DNA from: Acidobacteriaceae bacterium
Lineage (GTDB): Bacteria; Acidobacteriota; Terriglobia; Terriglobales; Acidobacteriaceae
Length of the DNA: 37,090 bases
NCBI GenBank assembly: GCA_027307045.1
Contig: DAHUXR010000043.1
Coordinates: 1 to 37,090 of the forward strand
Direction: 5' to 3'
The notes beneath the pieces are model-generated. The model saw only the letters and a program-made list of their open reading frames with translations, made no database searches and was not told the origin of the DNA. The position numbers and the translations under genes are program-made. Position 1 is the first letter of the stretch. Every line of letters starts with the position of its first letter. Of the stretch, positions 22,634 to 30,272 are shown piece after piece.

Positions 22634-22906
22634 ATGAACGAACCAAAAAGTAAAACACCGAACGTCCCCGTTCAGGCCGCCCATGGCCCCGCGGCGAAAG
22701 CGCAAAAGGTGCGCAGCTCGCGTTATGAATGGGAAAGCAAGAGCAACAATGAAAATGAGAAAGCCGCAGGCGCATCCGGCGCGTCGCGCAGATCGCTCCT
22801 TGTATCAGCCAAAGCGATGTTGAGAAGGGTCTTTTCGGGAAATCGCGACGAGGGCACTCGCAGTTTTTTTGATAATGACGATGACGCGAGTCCCAGCGCG
22901 GCTTGA
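22634..22906 (+). CDS. Small hydrophilic hypothetical protein
   Basis: A 90-residue protein that looks disordered: MNEPKSKTPNVPVQAAHGPA, then RSSRYEWESKSNNENEKAAG. A short amphipathic basic stretch follows (SLLVSAKAMLRRVFSG), and the tail is acidic (FFDNDDDASPSAA). An AAGGAG is about 16 bases upstream and AGGAAA about 10 bases upstream of the ATG. No family recognised. It is convergent with the next gene, with only 5 bases between the stops. Confidence 0.6.
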   Translation: MNEPKSKTPNVPVQAAHGPAAKAQKVRSSRYEWESKSNNENEKAAGASGASRRSLLVSAKAMLRRVFSGNRDEGTRSFFDNDDDASPSAA

Positions 22907-22911
22907 GCGCC

Positions 22912-23904
22912 CTAGTGTAAAAACCTCTTCAGCATCACCGTCCGGTCGATATCAAGCCAGGCTTTCCAGCTCTGCTCGGAAACGCCTGGATATTTCTGCC
23001 TGCCAAACGTGATCCACGCGTTGCGGTAACGGCGCCACTCGTCTTCGCTCTTCTGGACGCTTTGCCTTGTCACCGTCCCCCACTGAGTAACGCTCCCGGT
23101 TTGTGTGCTCTGATAAGTAGCGTTTTCGTCGGCTTCAGCTCGCTGAAATTCTGCGGCAGTATAGTTCGGCAACTCGCCGCGCTCAAAGGCTTGCAGGGCA
23201 GAGAGCAGATTGTTTTTGAAGAATATCTCTTCCTGGATCTCAAACGTTCCTTCCAGATTCACGCCGTTCTTTGCCTGGATCTCGTAGAACTTGTTGGCTT
23301 CCTCCATAAAAGCGTGGAAGGCCTTCTTTTCCGCCGGTTTCCATCCGGCAATGAGATCGTTGAACTTCTGGTCGCGCTCGACCTTGTCAAAGCGCTCGCT
23401 CAGGATCGCGCATTGCTCATACATTTCGCGGCCGCTGCTGTGGTCGCACACGCTGAAGTTTTTGCCGGCCCAGTTCTGCTTCTTCAGCCGATCAAGTTGA
23501 TACACGCGGCCGGCATCATCACCTGGCGCTCCGCCGAGCGAGCAAGCCAGCTTGATAGCGGCGTCAAAGTTGCGCGTCGCGCCATTGCCATTGGCGTAGA
23601 CCATCATCAGAATGGCTTTTCCACCAATCGGCGTCTTGTCGTTTCTATCTACCTCCGTATACGCGCATTTTCGCGCCTTCACCGGATCGGCGGGTTGTCC
23701 AAAACCAAAATAGAGATCGGCGGATACGCACTTTGCCAGGCCCTTTTCCTCGGTGGGCGTAGGATGGTCAGCCGCGGGAAGCTCAACGTCCTTAACAGAA
23801 GCGCACATCTTTAGGGCGCCGGGGTCGCTGATGGTGCTTTGCGAGAAAGCTGGATAAAAGGCGGCCAGCAGAAAAATTGAAAGAAGAGATATGGATGGGC
23901 GCAT
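22912..23904 (-). CDS. Secreted Cys-containing protein, LprI/DUF1311-like ending
   Basis: A 330-residue protein with a signal peptide at 1-21 (MRPSISLLSIFLLAAFYPAF, then SQ). The first half contains Cys in 'KMCASVKD', 'LAKCVSAD', 'ARKCAYTE' and 'KLACSLGGAPGDDAG', and short helices with 'A..lM.YANGNGA.RN.D.A..LAC', a Sel1/TPR-like unit. The C-terminal third is helical and ends with EWRRYRNAWITFGRQKYPGV and DIDRTVMLKRFL, resembling the 'W..yRda.c.f......g......' ending of DUF1311/LprI proteins. The assignment is by pattern and moderate. It starts at ATG 23904 and is monocistronic. Confidence 0.75.
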   Translation of the reverse strand: MRPSISLLSIFLLAAFYPAFSQSTISDPGALKMCASVKDVELPAADHPTPTEEKGLAKCVSADLYFGFGQPADPVKARKCAYTEVDRNDKTPIGGKAILMMVYANGNGATRNFDAAIKLACSLGGAPGDDAGRVYQLDRLKKQNWAGKNFSVCDHSSGREMYEQCAILSERFDKVERDQKFNDLIAGWKPAEKKAFHAFMEEANKFYEIQAKNGVNLEGTFEIQEEIFFKNNLLSALQAFERGELPNYTAAEFQRAEADENATYQSTQTGSVTQWGTVTRQSVQKSEDEWRRYRNAWITFGRQKYPGVSEQSWKAWLDIDRTVMLKRFLH

Positions 23905-24042
23905 TGTTCACATTTTGCTTGATCGGCCGTGACAGCGCAAATGATTTGCATGCGTCACCCGGCTGCGGAGATTACCCTTGGAGTATGCCGGGAGGCACTG
24001 CTCCAGAAACGATGCATGTGCTAATCTTCTCGCGGAGACTGC

Positions 24043-25059
24043 TTGCGCGCCGCCTTTGAAAAAGCACCGCCGGAAGTCCAGGAAATACTGGGCAAGCCCA
24101 TACGCGAGCTGGGGCTGAAGCTGGAAGGATCGCCGCTGGAGCGCTTTGTGCAGCAGCTCTATCGCGAACTTGAGCGCAAAGGCCTCAAGAAGTTTCGTCC
24201 CGCATGCTATCTCACTGACGAGTGGGGATGTCCCTCGGGCGAACCCATCATTGGGATTCCTTTTTACCTGGCCGACCCCAAACTCGCGCGCCTGGAAAAA
24301 GAAATGAATGATCTGGAAGATTCCCGCCAGATCATGATGTACCTGCGCCATGAGGCCGGGCACGCCATCAACTACGCTTACGCGCTGCACAAGACCCCTG
24401 AGTGGAAGCACTTGTTTGGCCCGTATCGCAAGCCCTATCGCGACGCATACCGTCCCATTCCTTTTTCCCGCAGCTTTGTCCGCCACATGGAAGGCTGGTA
24501 TGCGCAGAAGCATCCTGATGAAGATTTTGCCGAAACCTTTGCCGTGTGGCTCACGCCTGGTTCACGCTGGCGGCAAAAATATAAAGGCTGGCCCGCGCTG
24601 GAAAAGCTGCGCTACGTAGACCGCACTTTCAGAAAGCTGGGCAGCCTCGATCCTGTGCGCCCGCGCGGGCGAACCGACATTACCGTGGAAGAAATGGACA
24701 CCACGGTCGGAGATTTCTATGAAGCCGTGCTGAGTGAGCAGCCATCGCCGGGCGATCTGCCTCTGGACACCGACCTTCAAGACATATTCAACGCTGGCCG
24801 CAGACGGAAGAAAGGCGTCCGTCCCGCAGCCGACCTGCTGCGCGAGAACCACAAGTCGCTGGTCGACAAACTCACCTACTGGAGCGGCGTGCCACGATCG
24901 TTGATCAAGAAGCTGGTGGAATCCATTGAAACGCGCGTGGGAGAAATGGACCTGCGCGTGAATATAAAGCAGGAAAGGGAGTGCCTCACTGAGCTAACGG
25001 TGTATGCAACGGCGCTGGCCATGAACTACGTGACGCGAGGAAAATTTGTTCAGACATAA
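24043..25059 (+). CDS. Putative zinc-binding metallopeptidase
   Basis: A 338-residue cytoplasmic protein (no signal peptide). The zincin motif HEAGH is at H103-H107 (YLRHEAGHAIN), and a downstream HPDEDFAETFAVWL (157-170) supplies the probable third ligand, E164 or D161, on a conserved helix. The C-terminal third (EMDLRVNIKQERECLTELTV, TALAMNYVTRG) is helical. A small family of 'putative zinc-binding metallopeptidases' fits the size and motif. The start is TTG 24043, the only start below a stop at 24022, with CGGAG five bases upstream. It is followed on the same strand, after a 59-base gap with a hairpin, by an ATP-grasp ligase gene, and the two likely act together; their substrate is unknown. 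Confidence 0.82.
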   Translation: MRAAFEKAPPEVQEILGKPIRELGLKLEGSPLERFVQQLYRELERKGLKKFRPACYLTDEWGCPSGEPIIGIPFYLADPKLARLEKEMNDLEDSRQIMMYLRHEAGHAINYAYALHKTPEWKHLFGPYRKPYRDAYRPIPFSRSFVRHMEGWYAQKHPDEDFAETFAVWLTPGSRWRQKYKGWPALEKLRYVDRTFRKLGSLDPVRPRGRTDITVEEMDTTVGDFYEAVLSEQPSPGDLPLDTDLQDIFNAGRRRKKGVRPAADLLRENHKSLVDKLTYWSGVPRSLIKKLVESIETRVGEMDLRVNIKQERECLTELTVYATALAMNYVTRGKFVQT

Positions 25060-25060
25060 A

Positions 25061-25094
25061 TGCCCGGCATCGAACATAAGATTGATATGCCAGG
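25061..25094 (+). promoter_or_regulatory. Hairpin between the metallopeptidase and ATP-grasp genes
   Basis: TGCCCGGCAT (25061-25070) pairs with ATGCCAGGCA with one C-A mismatch (10 positions) around a loop of about 14 to 16 bases. There is no T run, so it is unlikely to be a terminator; it could be an RNA-stability element between cotranscribed genes. Confidence 0.45.
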
Positions 25095-25118
25095 CAGACA
25101 ATCTGTGTGGGAACCAAT

Positions 25119-26183
25119 ATGGACAGTAAATTAAAAATTACGGTGCTTTATGAAAGCTGGGGAGACGAGGAAGAAGAAGTTGCTCCAGAGCCGGAAAAGA
25201 AGAAGCGCGGCGTTAAAAAGCGGCGCAAGAAGAGAGAGAAGCACGACCGCGAAGAAATTTTTGAAGCCCTGGAAAAACTAGGCCATGAGCCCAGTTACAT
25301 GATGCTGGATGGAGAAGATAAATCCCTGCTTGCGCTGGCGCGCCAGGAAACCGACCTCTTCTTCAATCTGGTGGAATCCTATGCCGGCGACGACACCATG
25401 GAAATGCACGTGGCTGCTTTCCTGGATTTGCTGGGCCGTCCCTATACCGGTGCAGGCCCGCAGGGTCTTTACCTGGCGCAGGACAAGAGCCTGGCCAAAA
25501 AATTATTTCAGTTTTACAACATCCGTACCCCATACTTTGCCACCTGCTATCAGGGCAAGCTGGACCACTCACAGGAAATTTCTTTTCCCTTGATCGTAAA
25601 GCCGGAGTCCGAGGATGGATCGCTTGGCATCGACCAGGGTTCAGTCGTGGGAAGCGTGAAGGAACTGATGGAGCGCATTCACTACGTCCAGGAAGAGTTC
25701 AAGTCACCCGCGCTGATTGAAGAATATATTGAAGGCCGCGAGATTTACGCCGGGATTCTCGGCAACCAGAATCCTGAAGTGTTGCCGCTGGTGGAGCTTG
25801 ACCTCTCCAAGCTTCCTGAGGGAATGCCCAAAGTCGCCGGCATGGAAGTGAAGTGGGAGAAAGACAGCGAAGCTTACAAACTTACCAAGTCCGCTCCGGT
25901 GGAAGACCTGGACGAAGAAACCCAGGAACTGCTTTCCACCACGGCGCTCACCACGTATCGCATTCTCAAGCTGCGCGATTATGGCCGCATTGACATGCGG
26001 CTCACCGACAAAGGGAAAGTCTATGTGATTGAGGCCAATCCCAATCCGTGGCTTTCCAGCAATTCGGAATTTTTTATGGCGGCAAAAAAGTCCGGCCGCT
26101 CCTATGCCGACATGATCGCGGAAATCATCGAATGTGCGCGCACAGACCGCCGCAAGCGCGACAAGCTGCACATGAACAGCTAA
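25119..26183 (+). CDS. D-alanine-D-alanine ligase-like ATP-grasp protein
   Basis: A 354-residue ATP-grasp enzyme. After an N-terminal strand (LKITVLYESWGDEEEE), it has an unusual acidic/basic insert (PEKKKRGVKKRRKKREKHDR) that D-Ala-D-Ala ligases do not have, then the ligase N-domain LGHEPSYMMLDGEDKSLLAL, then DLFFNLVESYAGDDTMEMHV, then GRPYTGAGPQGLYLAQDKSLAKK. The ATP-grasp core follows: FPLIVKPESEDGSLGID, then ALIEEYIEGREIYAGIL, and the metal-binding DYGRIDMRL with VIEANPNPWL. The insert and low similarity to Ddl suggest a different substrate, possibly another dipeptide. The start at 25119 (MDSKLK) is preferred to GTG 25107. Its neighbour is the metallopeptidase at 24043. Confidence 0.87.
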   Translation: MDSKLKITVLYESWGDEEEEVAPEPEKKKRGVKKRRKKREKHDREEIFEALEKLGHEPSYMMLDGEDKSLLALARQETDLFFNLVESYAGDDTMEMHVAAFLDLLGRPYTGAGPQGLYLAQDKSLAKKLFQFYNIRTPYFATCYQGKLDHSQEISFPLIVKPESEDGSLGIDQGSVVGSVKELMERIHYVQEEFKSPALIEEYIEGREIYAGILGNQNPEVLPLVELDLSKLPEGMPKVAGMEVKWEKDSEAYKLTKSAPVEDLDEETQELLSTTALTTYRILKLRDYGRIDMRLTDKGKVYVIEANPNPWLSSNSEFFMAAKKSGRSYADMIAEIIECARTDRRKRDKLHMNS

Positions 26184-26192
26184 CGGCGGCCA

Positions 26193-27146
26193 CTACTTGA
26201 GTTCGTCATTGATGAGGTTCGCCAGGCGCTCACCGGCCAGCTCAACTCTTTCGGCCGCAATCTTCTGTGCGTTGTCCTTGTATGCCTGTGTAATCGCAAA
26301 CGGCCCATCACCCGTGCCGATTGGGCCGGAATAAGCCGTGGTCTCCGCAATGTCAAAGCTTTCCTTGATCCAGTCACAGGCGTCCGCTTTCTGCGCCAGC
26401 AGCGGATCAGCGGCGGTCAAGGTCTTTCCGTAGGTAATTACATCTGCCAGATTCGCGCTGTCGCCGGGCAAGCCATCCCAGAAGGCATGCAGTTCTTTGC
26501 TCGGATCGGATAGTTTGACGTTGTTGCCGCCGTTGTCGCCGTGAAGGTCAGCCGCGCCAACTCGCGTGGATGAATGCAGGGGCTGGTGAACGTCGCCCAC
26601 CAGATGCAGCAACCACACCAGATCGTAAGACTTGATCTTGTCAGAGAGGCTGGATGTCAGTGCCTGGCGAAAGATGGCAATTTCAGTCTCCGCGTTTGGC
26701 GACGGGACCGCCGGAAGAGGTGTGGTTCCATCCTGAGAAAAAGGCGTATCAATAAAGTGCCAATACTTGTGCCGGGCCAGATCGCCGTATCCTGTGTTTT
26801 GCCAAGCCGTGGGTCCGGCAGGAGGAATGTTGCCGCCTGCTGGACCATCGTCGTTATAGCCTGAGTTCTTGTCTTTTATCTGGTCCGGCCATGTGGCCGC
26901 GATCATGAAATACATCAGGTCCTGCTGGTCTGCGGGCGTACCTGCGGGAATCATCGCCTTCCACTTCGTTTTGTAATAGGGATTCTTCTTGAGAAGCTGC
27001 GCGACACGCGTCCTCTTCTCCGGCGTAAGCTTTTGGTACGCCACATAGGCCACGGCCATGTGGCCAAATCCAAACCATGCCTGTGAAGTTGAGCTGAAAA
27101 GACAAAGGCACAGCGTTACGGCGATGAGTGGGCGCAATTTTGACAT
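26193..27146 (-). CDS. Secreted S1/P1 nuclease-family protein
   Basis: A 317-residue phospholipase C/P1-nuclease-fold enzyme. The signal peptide spans 1-23 (LIAVTLCLCLFSSTSQA), leaving Trp at the mature N-terminus, which in this family is a zinc ligand (WFGFGHMAVAYVAYQKL). Other ligands in order: WPDQIK (D), HKYWHFID (H, D), WLLHLVGDVHQPLHSS (H, D, H) and ELHAFWD (H, D). That is the complete tri-zinc set. Such enzymes cleave single-stranded nucleic acids and 3'-nucleotides outside the cell. The start at 27146 (MSKLRP) is set by AAGGAG seven bases upstream. It is convergent with the ATP-grasp gene. Confidence 0.92.
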   Translation of the reverse strand: MSKLRPLIAVTLCLCLFSSTSQAWFGFGHMAVAYVAYQKLTPEKRTRVAQLLKKNPYYKTKWKAMIPAGTPADQQDLMYFMIAATWPDQIKDKNSGYNDDGPAGGNIPPAGPTAWQNTGYGDLARHKYWHFIDTPFSQDGTTPLPAVPSPNAETEIAIFRQALTSSLSDKIKSYDLVWLLHLVGDVHQPLHSSTRVGAADLHGDNGGNNVKLSDPSKELHAFWDGLPGDSANLADVITYGKTLTAADPLLAQKADACDWIKESFDIAETTAYSGPIGTGDGPFAITQAYKDNAQKIAAERVELAGERLANLINDELK

Positions 27147-27248
27147 TGACACTCCTTGCAAGGCGCGGTTTGGCGCAGCAGATTTTGCTTTGGCCTGTAT
27201 GTCTAGTGGCAGGACGGCTTCCAGCGTTTCACGGAATCGATATTCTGC

Positions 27249-29000
27249 TCAGTGCCCGGAAAGGTTCAGCAACTCAAAAGGCGTGTCTGGAACTTCTTCA
27301 AAGACAAGGATTTTAGATCTCGGATCATCATCGCGCAGCTTGCGCAATGCAAAACGGGCGGCCAGCAGGGCAGCTACAAGGCCCCAGAGATACCAGACGC
27401 TTTTCAGCAGCAGTGCGTGCTCCAGGCCGGGCAGTATGGAAGCAAACGCCCACAATCCAAGAACGTAGAACAACACAATTACCGTGGCGCTCTGGCTCCA
27501 GGCCGGGTAAGCGCAGGCAAAAGGAATTTTCGCGAAGCGGCGCAGCAATCCATCCGCAAGCAGGTAACATCCGGCAATCAATACTGCTGCCAGCGCAATT
27601 CCTACCGACCAGCCCCAGTAATACAGATACAGCGGCAGACAAACCACAAGAATCCAGGGCAGCACAAAAGTCAGGATCACCTTTCCGGCTGCGTCGGCGG
27701 GTGCTGCTTGCGCAGGATCCAGAATCACGCGATGTACCCAGTTGGCCCGCAACTCCGCAGGCAGATCAAAAACGAAACGCAGCCCGCAGATCAAAAAATA
27801 GGCCAGCGTAAACGGGACTGAAATCATCGCCGCGCTCGGCGTTCCGCCCAGACTTTGGTTCACGGCTGAAAGCAGCGTTTGCGAAGCGATCACAATGCCC
27901 AGGCCGGCAAAGCCCCCGAAGATCAGGGAATGACGGTCATTCCGCAGTAGAGTCTTCATGGCAAAGCGATAGGTGGCGCGATCGTAAGCTGATCGCAGAA
28001 CAAACCAGTCCATCAGTCGCATGGGAAATAGAATCCGCGGCGCGCGGCTTTTTAGCGTGGTGTCCAGCGTTTCAGGAATGCGTATGAAATAGCGGTAATA
28101 ACTCAGCACATAGACCAGCGGCGCAAGAACAGTTACGGTGATGACGGCCCAAAAGCCAATCGTTCCCATCTGCGTCATAGCAACATCGGCCTTGCCCAAA
28201 ATCATGCGCGCCAAGCCAAGAAACCAGACTGGCGGTAGCCATCGCAAGAAAGCAGGAACATCTGCTGCGCGAAGCGTGCCCAGCAAAGGTGCGACGGCAA
28301 AGGTCGAGCACAGGAGGCCCAGCAGCAGAATCACTACCAGCACGCGGACATAAATTGAAATGCGGCGAAAAACGTTGTCCGGCAGCAGCACCATCAGTGT
28401 GCCAATCAGCGCGAACAAAGCAAACGACACGAACAGGCTGGCCAGCAACACTCCTGCAAAATGAGCGCGCGCAAAGTGTACATACGCGGCGAACTTTGGC
28501 TCTTCCATGGTCACGATCAAGGGGAAAAACAGTGACGAAACGGCATTCACGTCCACGGCAAAAGCCACTGCGATTAAAACGATGGCGGTGACGTTGGCTA
28601 GGAATATCCGGCGAGTGGCGATCGGCAGCGGCGCAAGATTTGTGTAATCACGGCGGTCAGGGAAGATGCTGTCCCACTTAAGGACCGTCACAATCCCCGT
28701 GATGGCCATGGAAAACGTCAGAAAGAAATACTGATCGGGTATTGAAGTGGCATAAGGATCAAAGTTGTGATTGCCACGAAAAAAACGCAGCAAGCCCGAG
28801 TACTTATCCAGCAGCATGATGGAAATGAAAGCGCCAGGAGCCGCCAGCAGCGCCAGCACCGTGCCGGCTCCCAGTTCAAGTCCACCTTCTCCGTTGCCGG
28901 AAAACAGCTTCATGCCAAAGTGCGCTGCCAGCCGCCAGAACGGGTGCTCCAGCAGCCGCGTCCAGCGCTTGTAAATGGCTTCGCGAGCAGCGGTGATCAC
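27249..29000 (-). CDS. ABC exporter membrane subunit (ABC-2-like)
   Basis: A 583-residue integral membrane protein with about twelve to fourteen hydrophobic segments spread from residue 45 to 560 (for example TVLALLAAPGAFISIMLL at 48-65, VILLLGLLCSTFAVAPLLG near 225, ISVPFTLAYFLICGLRFVF near 395, and ILVVCLPLYLYYWGWSVGIA near 450). No soluble domain of note is seen. Its start overlaps the stop of the ATPase gene by 4 bases (28997-29000), so the two form an operon and the protein should be the membrane half of the exporter. The cargo is unknown; lipid or peptide export is a guess. The family cannot be named precisely. Confidence 0.85.
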   Translation of the reverse strand: MITAAREAIYKRWTRLLEHPFWRLAAHFGMKLFSGNGEGGLELGAGTVLALLAAPGAFISIMLLDKYSGLLRFFRGNHNFDPYATSIPDQYFFLTFSMAITGIVTVLKWDSIFPDRRDYTNLAPLPIATRRIFLANVTAIVLIAVAFAVDVNAVSSLFFPLIVTMEEPKFAAYVHFARAHFAGVLLASLFVSFALFALIGTLMVLLPDNVFRRISIYVRVLVVILLLGLLCSTFAVAPLLGTLRAADVPAFLRWLPPVWFLGLARMILGKADVAMTQMGTIGFWAVITVTVLAPLVYVLSYYRYFIRIPETLDTTLKSRAPRILFPMRLMDWFVLRSAYDRATYRFAMKTLLRNDRHSLIFGGFAGLGIVIASQTLLSAVNQSLGGTPSAAMISVPFTLAYFLICGLRFVFDLPAELRANWVHRVILDPAQAAPADAAGKVILTFVLPWILVVCLPLYLYYWGWSVGIALAAVLIAGCYLLADGLLRRFAKIPFACAYPAWSQSATVIVLFYVLGLWAFASILPGLEHALLLKSVWYLWGLVAALLAARFALRKLRDDDPRSKILVFEEVPDTPFELLNLSGH

Positions 29001-29764
29001 GGCGCCGCCATCACTTCCACAATGTCGTGCGCAATCTGCTCGGCGTCCTGCTCCTTGACCAGATGAGAGAACGAATCTTCCAGCGTGGCCAGCCCGGTCA
29101 TCCTGCTCACCTCGCTCACAGACCCATGCGCGGCTACATTTCCTTTGCTCAGGATCAGCAGGTGGGAGCAGAGTTTTTCCACCACCTCAAGCACGTGCGA
29201 GCAATACAAAATGATCTTGCCCTGCTCACTCAGTGACTTCACCACTTTTCTGAAGATCATGGCGGAGGTCACGTCCAGCCCGGATAGCGGCTCGTCGAAC
29301 ACCAGGATTTCGGGATCGTGCATCAGGGCGGCAATCAGCAGAATTCGTTGCCGCATGCCCTTCGAGTATGACGCGATGGTGGCGTGGCGAAAAGGAAATA
29401 GAAGAAACAATTCCAGCAACGCGTCGGCGCGCTTGCGCAGCCGCTTTTGGTCCATCCCGCGCAATATGCCTACAAACTCCAGATACTCCCATCCCGTCAT
29501 GTAGGGATAGAGCAGCGCTTCTTCCGGTACGTACCCCAGCACCTTCTTGTAGGCTGGCAGATCGTCCTTGATATTGTTGCCATGGAAAAGCACTTTGCCT
29601 CGGGTAGGTTCCATCAGGCCGGTAATCATCTTTACCGTGGTGCTTTTTCCCGAGCCATTGGGTCCCAGGTAACCCAGAATTTCTCCCGGGCGGACCGTGA
29701 AGCTCACCTGGCTCACGGCGGGAAGGCTGGCGTAACACTTGGTAAGACCGATTGCTTCAAGCAT
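28997..29764 (-). CDS. ABC transporter ATP-binding subunit
   Basis: A 255-residue ATPase with all the motifs of an ABC-2-type exporter ATPase: Walker A GPNGSGKST (34-42), Q-loop region near VLGYVPEEALLYPYMTGWEY (Q replaced by E in the 'VpE' form common in these), signature YSKGMRQR, Walker B ILVFDEP and the switch CSH. The ATG at 29764 has GAGGCGA eight bases upstream. It is the first gene of an operon with the membrane subunit. The 177-base gap to the divergent PadR gene carries direct repeats that could be its operator. Confidence 0.95.
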   Translation of the reverse strand: MLEAIGLTKCYASLPAVSQVSFTVRPGEILGYLGPNGSGKSTTVKMITGLMEPTRGKVLFHGNNIKDDLPAYKKVLGYVPEEALLYPYMTGWEYLEFVGILRGMDQKRLRKRADALLELFLLFPFRHATIASYSKGMRQRILLIAALMHDPEILVFDEPLSGLDVTSAMIFRKVVKSLSEQGKIILYCSHVLEVVEKLCSHLLILSKGNVAAHGSVSEVSRMTGLATLEDSFSHLVKEQDAEQIAHDIVEVMAAP

Positions 29765-29898
29765 AAGGTCGCCTCATCAACGCCATCTCAGGAAAGACAC
29801 CGCGTCATGCCTGCGGGTTCCCGGTAACGGCGACAAATATTCCTGTGCGGGGCCGAAGGTATTCCGGTAAAATCGGGCTGTAAGGCGTGCTATACGAG

Positions 29899-29925
29899 AA
29901 TACTACATATAAAGAATACTACATA
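29899..29925 (+). promoter_or_regulatory. Direct-repeat operator candidate for PadR
   Basis: AATACTACATA occurs twice, at 29899-29909 and 29915-29925, with a 16-base period, ending 16 bases before the PadR ATG. A TATACG immediately upstream could be a -10 element. PadR proteins usually bind short AT-rich repeats close to their own start, so autoregulation is likely; effect on the divergent ABC operon is possible. This is inference. Confidence 0.6.
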
Positions 29926-29941
29926 GGGTTGCAATCGGAAC

Positions 29942-30259
29942 ATGGAAACTGCGGCAAGAATTTCTCACACGTCGGCGCTGATCCTGCAAACCATCCGGTC
30001 AGGCTATGTTTACGGTTTTGACATCATGGACGTCACCGGCCTGCCCAGCGGCACCATCTACCCCGCATTGCGCCGCCTGGAAAAAGAATCCCTGGTGATC
30101 GGTGACTGGGAAGACAGCAAAATCGCGTTGCGCCAGGACCGCCCGCCACGCCGCTATTACAAACTCACGCGCCAGGGCAAAGATGCTCTCATCAATGCGG
30201 TGGAGCGCTATCCACTACTGGCCAAGCTGGCCCCGGAAGAGAAGGTAACGCGCCGATAG
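29942..30259 (+). CDS. PadR-family transcriptional regulator
   Basis: A 105-residue winged-helix protein. The classic PadR phrase is present: ALILQTIRSGYVYGFDIMDV, then GLPSGTIYPALRRLEKESLV, then RRYYKLTRQGKDALINAVER ('iL..l..g..yGyei...........GtiYP.L.rLe..Gli', 'r.YY.LT..G...l'). It lacks the longer C-terminal domain of larger PadRs, so it belongs to the short class. It is the first gene of an operon with the orphan-permease-like gene 13 bases downstream, the arrangement seen for PadR with acidobacterial orphan permeases. It should be autoregulated through the repeats at 29899-29925. Confidence 0.92.
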   Translation: METAARISHTSALILQTIRSGYVYGFDIMDVTGLPSGTIYPALRRLEKESLVIGDWEDSKIALRQDRPPRRYYKLTRQGKDALINAVERYPLLAKLAPEEKVTRR

Positions 30260-30272
30260 CGAGGGAAATGTT

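Noticed and set aside
25061..25094. Terminator between the metallopeptidase and ATP-grasp genes
   Set aside because: The hairpin has a mismatch, a large loop and no T run.
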